A program made the position numbers and the translations under genes. From Amphibalanus amphitrite (Eukaryota > Arthropoda > Thecostraca > Balanomorpha > Balanidae), in assembly GCF_019059575.1 (NCBI RefSeq), contig NW_024881599.1:124001-188000 (forward strand): 64,000 nt of DNA, in the 5' to 3' direction. Positions 21,140 through 31,194 of this stretch are shown piece by piece. The first letter of the stretch is position 1. Every line of letters begins with the position of its first letter. Below the pieces are notes generated by a model. The model had not been told where the DNA came from. It did no database searches and saw only the letters and a program-made list of their open reading frames with translations.

Positions 21140-22963
21140 AGCCATTCGCAGATTTTATTGGTGAGAAACCACTGTTCCAGTGACGGGCGTACGGACACGA
21201 AATCCACAGTTGTCCCGGGGAGGTGACTACACATCCTGAGGGGCGGCCAGCGCAGCTCGATGCCCACCTACTGACAAAACACAGCGGGCGCCAAGGTGCC
21301 CGCACTGTGCCGTATTCGACAGGAGACCCGCGTGACGGGTCATCATCCATCGCCGCCTCCAGAGCGCTCGAGCCCTGCGGGGTGGGTTTACCGAGAGAGG
21401 GCAGACGCTCCAATCACCGTGAACAAACACTGACCGAATCCGCGCGATTGGTTAGTAAGTACGATCACAACAGGAATCTAGTACAGGTACAAAAATAAAT
21501 ACAAAAGCCAACAGCAGGACGTGGACGCTACACTACCTCGCGGTGCCCGGTGGTGTAGGGGGGGGGGGGGACGCGGGGGGATACTCATTGTGCGTGGGTG
21601 GTCCCGATTCCGTGCAGGCTACACCGGTAGTTGCAGGCACCGTCATTGGACTAATCGGAGTCTCCCACTGGGAGTAACACGTGAATCCCGGCTCGGGTCT
21701 GAGCCGTCAGTGTCACAGTGCGAGTCTGGGGGCGGTACTGAACCCGCAGCGTATGCCGCGGCCCAGGAGCAGCCGACCTTGCAGACAGGAGCAACCCCAC
21801 GACAGGAGCGAACGGCCCAGCCTCGACACTAGCGGCTGCGTCACGAGCACAGTGTGAGTGCCCAGCGCCCAGCACCTCCGTCCAGCGGGAACACACACAA
21901 ACTAAGGCCAGTAATTCACAAACGTACTGGCGGGCTGGCAGCGAACGCTGAATACAGCGCCGCGCCGGTGCATTCACAATTGAAAGCCTGTAAAATTTAA
22001 CTCTGCCTACGTACACGCTGCATTAGTAAAACATTGCATGGATAATTTAGGCACCACACGATGGAAAGTCAACAAAACAAACACAACACAACAGCTATCC
22101 TGAGTCAGTCCGTAGTGAATTAGCCACCTCCCTGTCATCTCACGCCGGCTGGCTGCCCTTCAAATCAATTTCCTAAACATTCACACTCACAATCGCACAT
22201 ACACATATCGATATATACACATGCTATCATTGAACGCAAACCGCATGATGAGCCTACAATACAGCGGCTAGCCTCTGAATTGAAACTTAAATAAGGAGGG
22301 GTCAATAATTAGGAATCAATTACTCCTAATTTATTTACGCACACAATCGTATGAACAGCATGACCAGTGGCAATTAATTTGCGTCTCGTTTCAATCATTA
22401 TATCAAACGGTGCTCCCTTAGAGCAAGATAATAAAATCCAACCTACCTGAATTCGGGTCATTTCTCAAGGAAATAACTTCAAAGAAATGGCCGTTATTTT
22501 TTCAATTTAAAACATCTTTGGTACAAACTGCATTATGCTAATGACGTTCCCTGGCCACTCATCACTTCCCCAACAAGCTTCCGCGACTTGACATGCGTAG
22601 TTCGTGTTACACACAGAAGGAAACGCCCTGTTCAAGCGTAGACTGCCTTCCTGACTGAACCAAATTTATATGAGTATGCCCCTCACGGCAAAGAGCACAT
22701 AGTACCCGCCGATCGAGTGCTGTTAGACTAGTCAGTTCCAGCAATAAATATCCATCATTTCTTTGGCAAACTATCGGACATAACGTGTGCCGAATGGCGC
22801 CCAAAGACACCATGAATATGAAGCGTGAAAAGATGTGGCGCGAAGCGAAAAAGGAGAGGGCAACATCGAAGCTACACTTCATCTAACCATTCTCGCGCAC
22901 TCATCCTTGCGGTCAGCGCCGCCCCGCGAGCGCCGACGTCGGTTTGGTTTCCGGCGGCTACCG
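21140..22963 (-). other. possible 3' UTR of the BTB-psq gene
   Basis: This is sequence downstream of the psq stop codon. On the minus strand AATAAA signals occur near 22330 and near 21153, either of which could end the transcript. There are no credible ORFs. The extent is inference only. Confidence 0.3.
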
Positions 22964-23095
22964 TCAGACAGCAGGCAGGGCTCCCCCGGCCTCGGACGGC
23001 GGTCCCTGCTGCGTCCGTGAGTAGGCGCTCCTGACGCCCGTCTTACGCATCCACGACATGATCCGGGGCAGCGTGATGTTATACTTGCGAGACGC
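22964..23095 (-). CDS. BTB-pipsqueak gene, exon 7 (terminal)
   Basis: The exon begins after an ATTTCAG acceptor in phase 0 and ends at TGA (22966-22964); 43 codons. It encodes ASRKYNITLPRIMSWMRKTG, the second half (recognition helix side) of a psq-type helix-turn-helix whose first half is on exon 6. A short Ser/Pro/Gly tail follows. Confidence 0.8.
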   Translation of the reverse strand, partial: ASRKYNITLPRIMSWMRKTGVRSAYSRTQQGPPSEAGGALPAV

Positions 23096-23508
23096 CTGAA
23101 ATGGCGAGAAGGCTGTGTTTAAAATTGAGCCTAAGAACCACAAAAGGGTTCACCTAAAGTACAATGATAGAACGCATAAATGGCGATGTTGGTTCACGGA
23201 ACAGTTTAAGTCTTTTCCATAGAATACGCGTGAATTGCTGAGCATAGACTAAACCACATCTGTAAATTTATTGCTACCTATAAAATCATTGATGAAAGAA
23301 CTTTAAGCGCTAGTATGCCAAGTAGCATAATTTACTTCCATCCAAACTACCCTCGAAAGCGTTCGTACTCTCCCCCCCCCCTCAAGGCTCTGGCCGATTC
23401 CCCCCCTTCCATTTCGGCTGCCACCACTAGCCCAAATAAACTCGTAGATGCCGGCAGCCGCCCTGCACCGCCCGAACGCAGGGTACATTGAGTGAAGCCT
23501 AGACGTAC

Positions 23509-23597
23509 CTTGGAGGCGGTGATGGCTCCCGACTCTATCTCGGAGAGAGCGCTGCGCATCTCCTGGCTCATCATGTACGTCCGCGGCTTCCGCTTAC
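23509..23597 (-). CDS. BTB-pipsqueak gene, exon 6
   Basis: 89 nt between a TTTTTCAG acceptor and a GTACGT donor, entered in phase 1 and left in phase 0. It encodes KRKPRTYMMSQEMRSALSEI followed by ESGAITASK, the first half of a psq HTH motif that exon 7 completes. Confidence 0.8.
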
Positions 23598-23955
23598 CTG
23601 AAAAACACAGCGGCTCGGTTACATGAAGTGCGCGATACAGGGGTGAGGTGTTTACTTCTCGTGGGTACGTCTTACTTACGTGATGGTGCTGCACTTCGAA
23701 CTTATATAGGCATGGCGCAAAACACCGAATGTGATGTAATCGAGCACAATGAGGTAAACACTTTCTCGTAGTTTTTAGGCCAGAGAATATACATTTATTA
23801 TGAAAAGAAGACGTGCACTAGTCATTAAAAATGATCCAACAGTGTATATTTCAGTGGCATGCATTACGTCTCTCTAATGCCTCCCGTTCCCGAACCAACC
23901 AGTCATTGCCTACATGTTACCAACTGCCCCCTCGCCGGCCTCGCCCCTCACTCAC

Positions 23956-24132
23956 CGGTCATGCCAATGCGACCGCGCGCCTTGACGCCCTGCCGGCGCA
24001 TGTTGAGGTACAGGGTCGGGATGGGCACGTCGAACTCGATCGAAGCCTCGGCCACCGTCAGCTCGCCGGCGGCGATTCGTTGCACCGCCGCCTGCACGTG
24101 CGGAGAGTGCGACGTGTTCCTCTTGTAGCCGC
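23956..24132 (-). CDS. BTB-pipsqueak gene, exon 5
   Basis: 177 nt, phase 1 at both ends, with clean CAG acceptor and GTGAGT donor. It encodes a complete psq-like HTH: HVQAAVQRIAAGELTVAEAS, then IEFDVPIPTLYLNMRRQG. The protein therefore carries two psq-type units in tandem (this one, plus exons 6-7). Confidence 0.8.
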
Positions 24133-24351
24133 CTGACGGTCACCGAGACAGAGTTACGGAGCTGTGTGCGGGGCTGGTTGTAAGAATCTTCGTGAAGCGT
24201 TCATAATTACATCATAGGAGCGACGCAATGCTGAAAGCTCCATGGAGTCAAACTTCAAACTTGCATTATATTCATGCAATAAGCCTATCACGCTCTAGCT
24301 GGCGCCTTGAATGTCCAGACAACTACCGTCCGCTTTACGGCCCGAACTCAC

Positions 24352-24736
24352 CGTGTGAGGACGGCTCTGATGTCACGCCCGGTGGACGTACGGCGGTCTC
24401 CGAGCCCTGAGCTGGTGCTGGGCCGGCCACCGGTCCCGGCCCGGCCAGCGCCGGTCCCGGCCCAGCCGCCGGACCTGGTCCAGCCGCCGCTCCCGGCCCG
24501 CTCAGCGTCACCTCAGCCGGGCCGGGCGCGCCGCCGGTCCCCGGCAGCAGCGAGCCGTGCTGCTCGGCCGGCGGCGGCGCCAGCCTGGTCTCGGGGGCCA
24601 GAGTGACGGACATCTCTGCCGTCGGCGGCGGCGGCAGCGGCGTCTCGGCCACCGGCGGGCTGTCGGCCGCGCCCACTGAGATTGACAGCAGCCGGGTCAC
24701 GTCCAGCGGGTCTCCGCCGGCCGCCGGAGGGGGCGT
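24352..24736 (-). CDS. BTB-pipsqueak gene, exon 4 (linker)
   Basis: 385 nt, phase 0 in and phase 1 out, with a GTCAG acceptor and GTGAGT donor. It encodes a low-complexity Pro/Ala/Gly linker beginning TPPPAAGGDPLDVTRLL between the BTB domain and the DNA-binding psq motifs. The 19.8 kb intron upstream of this exon holds two large retroelements. Confidence 0.7.
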
Positions 24737-24942
24737 CTGACGACACACCGGGGACGCAGGCCGTTCAGGAGGAGCACAAACACCAGAAGCGAAGTCATTA
24801 CATGAGGAGACAAGACGTCTTCGAGATAAAATAGCTAGTAATGTATAAAAAGGGGTAAAATTGGTATAAGAAGAGACTTGCCGACCTCAATTTTAACGAT
24901 GAACTTAATATGAATGCACCTCACATATTACCAATTCATTAT

Positions 24943-26133
24943 TGTTGCAGACGTTCTTCAACTTGACTCAGTGGACTGTATAACTGTGTGTGTGTTGACG
25001 TCTCGCATCATTTGGTGTGGCGACCGGGACCTGACAGGATATAGGTTGATATGGTAATGAGGCGAAATTGGGAATTTATAATATAAGAAGGGGATGCTAT
25101 ATGAATGGATATAATTTTGGATCAAGGTTTAAGAGCACTCTTTTCAGAGCGACAAAGGAACCCTCTTTACAGAGAGCATGTTAAGACCTAAAAGGGTATG
25201 CAGAGCCCTCTTTTCAGAGAGACAAAGGAACCCTCTTTACAGAGAGCATGTTAAGACCTAAAAGGGTATGCAGAGCCCTCTTTTCAGAGAGACAAAGGAA
25301 CCCTCTTTACGGAGAGCATGTTAAGACCTAAATATAGAGCCCTCTTTACAGAGAGACAAAGGAACCCTCTTTTCAGAGAGCAAGAGGTATTAGGAAAATA
25401 AGGAATCAGATAGGAATGATAAGTAGACCCGGTCACTGTGAAATGAAAGACTGTGCGAAGACTGTGTGCCACTCTCCCCGTGCTCTTATCCGCCGCTGCA
25501 CTCCACTCTTCACCATTCACAAACACAAGATTCTTCCGAACTGGTGAGTATTGCAGATGGCGAATAGGCGATGACAACACAGTATCACTGACAAGAAGAG
25601 TTGGCCAGAGAGAGCGAGACAATGCTCTCTCGGCGCCGAAAAGTAAAGAAGTGAGAGCGAGGGTTGCTCCCGCCCCGTTTATGTACTGGGTCGGGAGGAC
25701 ACAGATGGCGACGGAAGTGATGAAATAACAAAGAAGCTACACACTACACAGCGTCCTGGTAACCCTACCACGCGGTCGGCACATGTCGGCCTAACGGCTC
25801 CGACCCGCTGGGGACACAGTTCCACGTGCGACGCCACGCCAGCCCACCCCCCTCCCCCCGGGTCAGTCCCTCCGGTAACAGCGCATCCTTTCATACCACT
25901 GCAGCTGTAAGACACGGTCGCCGGGAGAGAGGAGCGTCCCGTCACCCGATCACTGCCATAAACTCTCGCGCGGACGGCCCATCTGCCGGCGGCGTGGCGG
26001 GGCATGGGGGGGGGGGGGAACGGCGGCGGCGCGGCGCGGCGCCGGCCGGGACCACGAGTCGGCCCGACCCGGCAGCTACAATTGGGGCCGACAATGAGCC
26101 ACAACATTAAATGCGTGCAGTTTGTCGGCAACA
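24943..26133 (-). repeat. 3' LTR of BEL/Pao element
   Basis: 1191 bp, TGTTGCAG...GGCAACA on the plus strand; its mate is at 37285-38475. It contains a short tandem array (about 25140-25385) of ~60-70 bp units around AGAGACAAAGGAACCCTCTTT. On the minus strand it is preceded by the purine-rich tract ACAGGGGGGAGTGA (26134-26147), the expected polypurine primer. Confidence 0.93.
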
Positions 26134-26700
26134 TCACTCCCCCCTGTGTTTGGATATGCACTCCAAACACACGTAAGGAGACGACAAACGTTCTGGCACA
26201 TCCACCGACGGTATCTCCGTGCTCTACTCTTTTAGTACACCGTAATTAAGGGTGCGCTAACTTCGGAGGTGGCTCCGCTCAGCGTTGGTGTCCGAGCACT
26301 ACTACTCCGATTCTCAGCCAGTAGATGTCACCAGGGTAGAGCGCTTTTTTCCCACGTTAATGACCTTCTCCCCCTCCTCATTTCACGGCCCTTACGATAA
26401 CGACGTTTGGTTACTGCGCCGGCGCGGCGGGCGGCGCCGACTGAGGGAGATCATGGTGTGTAAACACCGCGCGGAAGGAACACGTCTCTCGACAGGCCTT
26501 CCCGGCGCCGTCCTTAGCCTGGTGTAGGTACGTCCTACTACCCAGTTAGAACGAAACTGATTATTTGATATGGATACATGTTATCGAATATTGAGTCTGC
26601 CGCAGCTCTAGTCACAAGAATGCGTCTGATATCCTCACATGATTGACCTGACGGCATTGTTTTAGTGAAATGCAGTGCTAGATTCACATTGCTACACATA
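26134..26700. other. BEL/Pao cargo, no recognisable gene
   Basis: Next to the 3' LTR there is a C-run, which is the polypurine tract on the minus strand. Unique-looking sequence follows. I see no coding domain. Confidence 0.5.
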
Positions 26701-26759
26701 CTACCGTCTACCAGTAAAACGCCTTATAGGACGACAAACGGAGCGAGCGAGAGGGTGGG

Positions 26760-27290
26760 CCTTGCACGTGGGAAATTGTGAGGGGGTACCTCCAACTGAC
26801 TTGTGCACGGTACCCTACTAACCGGTCTCTAGCAATGTGCCATATTTGAGCGCAATCGACCCAGCCGTTCTCGAGATCTAGAAGCGGCACCCTGCACGTG
26901 CGCACGTGCAAAATGGGTCCCAACTGACTTTTGCACGGCACCCTACTAACGGATCCCTAACCGCTAACCAAATCTGAACGCAATCGGTCCAGCCGTTCTC
27001 GAGATCTGGAATCGACCCCTGCACGTGCGCACGTGCAGCAGCACCCCACATGAACTGTGGGACATGAAAATGCATTGCCTAGTGGGTGCCTACTGCCTAC
27101 CTACATGCAAAGTTTCGGCGCAATCGGCCCAGTAACTACCGAGGTATTGCAATTGTTACAAACATGACTCCTCTTCGTTTTGCACGTGGCACGTGCATAG
27201 CGGGTCACCCACATGCATCGAAAGAAGTCAAATACTTGGTAGAAGGAATCAAGCTACCCTACAAAAATAACCGCAAGTAAATCGGACCAG
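26760..27290. repeat. ~125-bp repeats with GCACGTGC palindromes
   Basis: About four degenerate units share CAATCGNNCCAGCCGTTCTC, GAGATCT, CCCTGCACGTGCGCACGTGC and CGGTACCCTACTAAC-type words. The palindromic GCACGTGC core contains an E-box (CACGTG). They lie within the BEL/Pao cargo. Confidence 0.6.
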
Positions 27291-27341
27291 CGGTTGCTGA
27301 GTTTTTTTTTCTGAGCTAAGTCTGATGACATCATAGTAGAA

Positions 27342-27683
27342 GTGAAATGTTCCAAAAGTGCAGAGAACACTTCACTGGAAAGACTGGCTGCGTCTTCTAG
27401 TGGACTAACTATTTTTTTTTTTATTGACGACAAACTTGAGCTAAAAAAGAGTCAAGAATATTACACCCAAGTTCAGTGCCAGTTGGCTTGCACTGGTGCA
27501 AAGTTCTGTGACTTTTTTGTCTGGACACCAAACGAAACGTCATGTCAGCGCATAGCTGCTGACGAAACGTTCATCGCAAACAGACTGGAAAAAGTGAAGG
27601 CATTTTATGATGAGTTCATCGTGCCTGAAATGATAGATCCCCGCAAAGCACGACACATGCCGTTCCGTGAGCGGTCAAGGTAG
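27342..27683 (+). pseudogene. YqaJ-like nuclease C-terminal fragment
   Basis: This ORF encodes YYTQVQCQLACTGAKFCDFF, followed by VWTPNETSCQRI and a FYDEFIVPEM-type tail. That pattern is characteristic of the C-terminal half of YqaJ/lambda-exonuclease-type proteins found in many invertebrate mobile elements. The N-terminal half with the first catalytic acids is missing, and sequence upstream of about 27410 does not continue the domain. It therefore looks 5'-truncated. It lies antisense to the BEL/Pao pol, in the cargo region. I rate it a remnant of another mobile element captured or inserted there, without evidence for a function. Confidence 0.6.
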
Positions 27684-27744
27684 GAGGGAGCCCAAGGGCA
27701 AAGACGTGAAGGAAAAAAAAACATACAGTGTCCTTTTTCATAAA

Positions 27745-27870
27745 GCCTGGAATTGTAGAATTGTAGTTGTAGTTTGTAGGTTTGTACTTTCGATTGTACA
27801 AATCTGTTTCATAAAGGAAAAAGTACAATCCGAAAGCACAAACTACAATTCCACAAACGTACAACTCACA
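27745..27870. repeat. imperfect inverted repeat
   Basis: AATTGTAGTTGTAGTTTGTA and, about 70 bp on, CACAAACTACAATTCCACAA form an AT-rich hairpin. A TTTCATAAA word occurs nearby three times. This is probably a small MITE. Confidence 0.5.
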
Positions 27871-28279
27871 TTCGGCAATTGTCAGCCAAAAAAAAAAAAA
27901 ACTAGGAATCTGTTTCATAAAAAGAACGGTTCCTCTGATTTTGGGATTTCCTTGATGGAAAATACAATCGAAATCTACAACGCCCTAACCGTGTGTAGAA
28001 TTTCGGAGATGAAGTATAGGAATCAGCTTAACATTGCTAATATATTTTAATTCAATAATAACCATGCTCAGATACACAATATGTATTAATACGAGCGAGA
28101 GAGCGCAGCGAGCGAAGCGAGGTCTTTTCAATATAACGGAAAAATCTCAGTATTGAGCGGCCCGGTCCGGCCCGGCCAGTAACACTTTTGAGAGGCTAAT
28201 ATGTCAGCAACCGCTGGACCGATTGGCCTGCGGTCTTTTTAATTGGATAGTTCTGTTCCTTCTACCCCGTAATTGACTA

Positions 28280-28808
28280 CTCCTGATGCATTTCAGAGAC
28301 CCGTCATCGTCATCGTCATCAAAGGTCACCAAAGGTTTTTGGCCAATAACTCCGTACAGGAACAAGATACAGACGCGTGGATGGTCTCATTGTGTTCAGC
28401 TCGTCAAGACGCATCGAATGATATACATGATGACCTCGAGGTCACGTGACCTGAGGTCAACCTTTGACCTTGACCTTTCGAGGTCAACATATATATCATT
28501 CGATGCGGATTGCCGAGAGGATCACGATGATGCCCTTAGTTTGTTCCTATCTTGACTAATTCGAAAGTTATTCGAGAAAAACTCCATATCTAGCGCCGCC
28601 ATTTTGACTTTTTCGACCCCTGTGACGTCATCTTTGACCTGACCTGAAAATGACCTTAGTAAAAATTGTAGATCTTCACCGTGCGTATCCGATGCCGTTT
28701 ACCGCTTGTCGCTGTCTTGCTTCGTTCTCGAGATCTCAGGGGGGCGGTCATCCGCCCCCCCCCCGTCGGTGCGAAGTTGGCGCAGACCCCCGTCGGTGCG
28801 CGGGTTAA
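28280..28808. mobile_element. TTAA element 6, 5'-truncated
   Basis: The right end reads CGTCGGTGCGCGGGTTAA, preceded by the G-run/C-run hairpin and a GATGCCGTTTACCGCTTGTCGC block as in its relatives. AGGTCA/TGACCT arrays lie at about 28430-28500, flanked by inverted GCATCGAATGATAT words. No left terminus was found, so the copy is partial. It is located in the BEL/Pao cargo. Confidence 0.6.
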
Positions 28809-28849
28809 AATGTAAGAGCTGTATATACAGAAATCACGCACTGCTTTCA

Positions 28850-29685
28850 GCAGGGCACTTCGGCTGCAAACTTGAAACGGAACAGAGTATAATCTCATTC
28901 ACTCCACCCACCATCCGTATTTTCCTCCGACAACCCCGAGTTCGCTTCTGTTCCGGCAGAGTTTCACGGCCACCGGCACACGCGGGAACCCCAGACCGTA
29001 AATCACCGTGTGTTGACAGTCCCTCCCCGCCGGTCGGCGCGACTCGCGGGTTTTATTACATGGGGGAACGGCAGGGACCGAGGCGGAGACCCATACGACA
29101 TCTAGCGGCACTCCCTTGAACCAACAAAACCGTCAAAAAGTGTATATGAATCGGGCTTAATTCCAGTCACAGTTCAGATATTTCTGAAAAGTAAACTTCA
29201 TTTTCGTGTGAAGAAATGTTCTGTGCCCATTTCTATGTAGCCAGTTTTTTGTTTTATGCCTCACACAAAAATTGAAAGATGAGCAAAGTTTTACTTTCAT
29301 TTTTTGCAACATTGCAAAAAGAAAATGGAAAATCGGAGTACATAGAATTGTTGTCAACTTTGAGGAGATGCGGGTGCCATTCATTTTTTTTTGCGCCTAC
29401 TTTGAATGACATTTAATGAATTTCGGCTCAAACTTTTCAGTTTTTCCACCTTTATCGTGCAATATCAACGTGAATATTGCACGGAATCAAACAACTTGTC
29501 CAAAGTAGGCTTTGTATACCCATGGAGCAGGTACATGCCAAATTTGAGGCTAATATCTCAATCGGTTTTCAAGATATTGCGGTTTTTCACCTCCCATTGA
29601 CTTAACATTAACATCGCACCCTTAACTACGTGAACAGTGCTCGATTGTCTACCCGCGATCGTCAGAAACCCAGAAGCGAGCGTCG
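28850..29685. other. BEL/Pao cargo, no recognisable gene
   Basis: Mixed-composition sequence without a convincing ORF, RNA gene or repeat boundary. It lies upstream of the J-domain gene. Confidence 0.4.
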
Positions 29686-29836
29686 TCCCAACGGTGCCAT
29701 AAAAAACGGCCATCGCCGGCCGGGCCGGGAGGGCACGGATAGGCCTATGGGCGGATGCGGGGCTAATGGGCCACAAGGGACACCGTAAGGGTGGCACACA
29801 ACACTCGATCGGCTCAGTTACAAGGAGGAGCTCATT

Positions 29837-30069
29837 ATGTGCGCAGCTTACTTCATCCCTCCCGGTGAGGCCGGTGCCATCGCCCCGGAGTGGTCACCCG
29901 AGAGCTTGTTTGACGCCGCGGGCCAGCTGCTGTCCTCACCGGAACAGATTCTGGGCGTCAATCCGGAGGAGGATGGTCCCGAACTGGACCGGTCGGTGCG
30001 GCGCGCGGTACGGCAGCTGCAGATGACGTATCACCCGGATCGTCGAACTGGCAGCCGATTCTTGTCCAG
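29837..30069 (+). CDS. J-domain/coiled-coil protein, exon 1
   Basis: The start ATG at 29837 gives MCAAYFIPPGEAGA. About residues 33-70 form a DnaJ-type J domain: EQILGVNPEE, then RRAVRQLQMTYHPDRR with the HPD signature that stimulates Hsp70 ATPase. The exon ends at AG|GTAAGT, phase 2, and joins exon 2 (30250) in frame (R|LINIAAEWL, matching the last J-domain helix). The product is about 288 aa. It lies inside the BEL/Pao element on the strand opposite to pol, between pol and the 3' LTR. The intron survives because the gene is antisense to the element's RNA. Host-derived chaperone cofactor is the simplest reading; function in the element is unknown. Confidence 0.6.
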
Positions 30070-30249
30070 GTAAGTGTCTACTAACTACGCAGCTTATACA
30101 CTTAGCACTGTTATCGTCCATGCATCGCACGGCGAACACTCAAACTCCCGAAGGAAGGTCATTATAGTTCACTGCTTATTTCACTTGTGTGACGGTCGTA
30201 TACGAATTGTCACTCGCTCGCTCACAGTGTTCATGCTCTCTGGCCACAG

Positions 30250-30883
30250 GCTGATCAACATCGCGGCCGAGTGGCTGACCGAGCACCGGGCAGCTTACCG
30301 AGCGTGGGCGGCCAGCGAGGTGGGAGCGGCGCAGCTGGCACGTGCTGCTCTGGCTGGGCCTGCACCTCTGCGCACGCCTCTGATCGCCGCCCTCGCCGCT
30401 GAGGGGCGGCGGGCGCAGGACGAGCTGGACGCCACTGCTGCCCGCGAACGTCGGCTGCAACTGGAGCAGCAGCAACTGCGGGCCGAGCTCGCCTCCAGTA
30501 CCGCCCGAGAGGGTCTCCTGCAGAAAGAGCGTCAGCGGTTTGACGCCGAGTGCCGTCAGAGGTGCGCTGCGGCAGAGGAGGAGGTGGCCGCTATGGAGCA
30601 GACCGTGGTGGCGGCCGAGCAGGTAATTGCCCTGCTGCGCCGGCGGCTCGACCAGACCGAGGCGCACCGGCGGGCCGAGCGGCACGCTTTGGGCGCCGTC
30701 GCGGCCGCGCAGGCTGCCGAGCTGGCAGCTGCCGAAACCATCGGGCGTCTCCGGTCCTGTGCGCCTCCGACGTTGCCTCCGCTGTTGGCCGACCACCTGC
30801 GACAGACGGCTGCCGGCCACGGCAGCGGCAGCAGGGCGCGCAGGGCGGCTCGGCAGCTGTTGGGCTGGCTTGCCGAACGGTGA
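30250..30883 (+). CDS. J-domain/coiled-coil protein, exon 2
   Basis: It follows a GGCCACAG acceptor. After the end of the J domain (LINIAAEWLTEHRAAY) it encodes a long Ala/Gln/Arg/Glu-rich coiled coil with heptad-like leucines, including LQLEQQQLRAEL and VIALLRRRLDQTEAHR. The tail is basic, LLGWLAER, and stops at TGA (30881-30883). A donor-like GTGAAT overlaps the stop. Splicing to an acceptor at 30961 would replace the last residue with RAVGVVSS and stop at 30984-30986, so an optional third exon exists. I do not recognise the family beyond the J domain. Confidence 0.55.
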
Positions 30884-31194
30884 ATGTGACCGTGCCCTGT
30901 ACGCTATGCTTTGTCATTGTTACGTAATACAGAGCGACTGCCGTATACGTCTGTTTTGCAGCGCGGTAGGAGTGGTTAGCAGCTGATGATCTTGCCACTC
31001 GTCGCCCGCAATCTCCTCCTTCGTGTCCCATCACCGTAGTATTCCGTTCTACTTCATCGTCTTACTATTGCTTCTCCTCCAACGTTTGCATTTCCTCTCC
31101 TTTCTTCCCCTTTGATTTCCGGCTCATCTCCGTTTCCTCTCATCACATCCCTCCTTGACTCCTTCTCCCAACTCCTTCTTCTTCCACCTCACGA

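Noticed and set aside
21521-21832. 103-aa plus-strand ORF
   Set aside because: No recognisable domain. It lies in sequence that fits the psq 3' region on the other strand.
22607-22882. 91-aa minus-strand ORF after the psq stop as a further coding exon
   Set aside because: No psq or other domain, and exon 7 already ends in a stop in the correct phase.
25140-25385. Regularly spaced 60-70 bp repeats, possible CRISPR or satellite
   Set aside because: They are part of the BEL/Pao LTR and occur identically in both LTRs.
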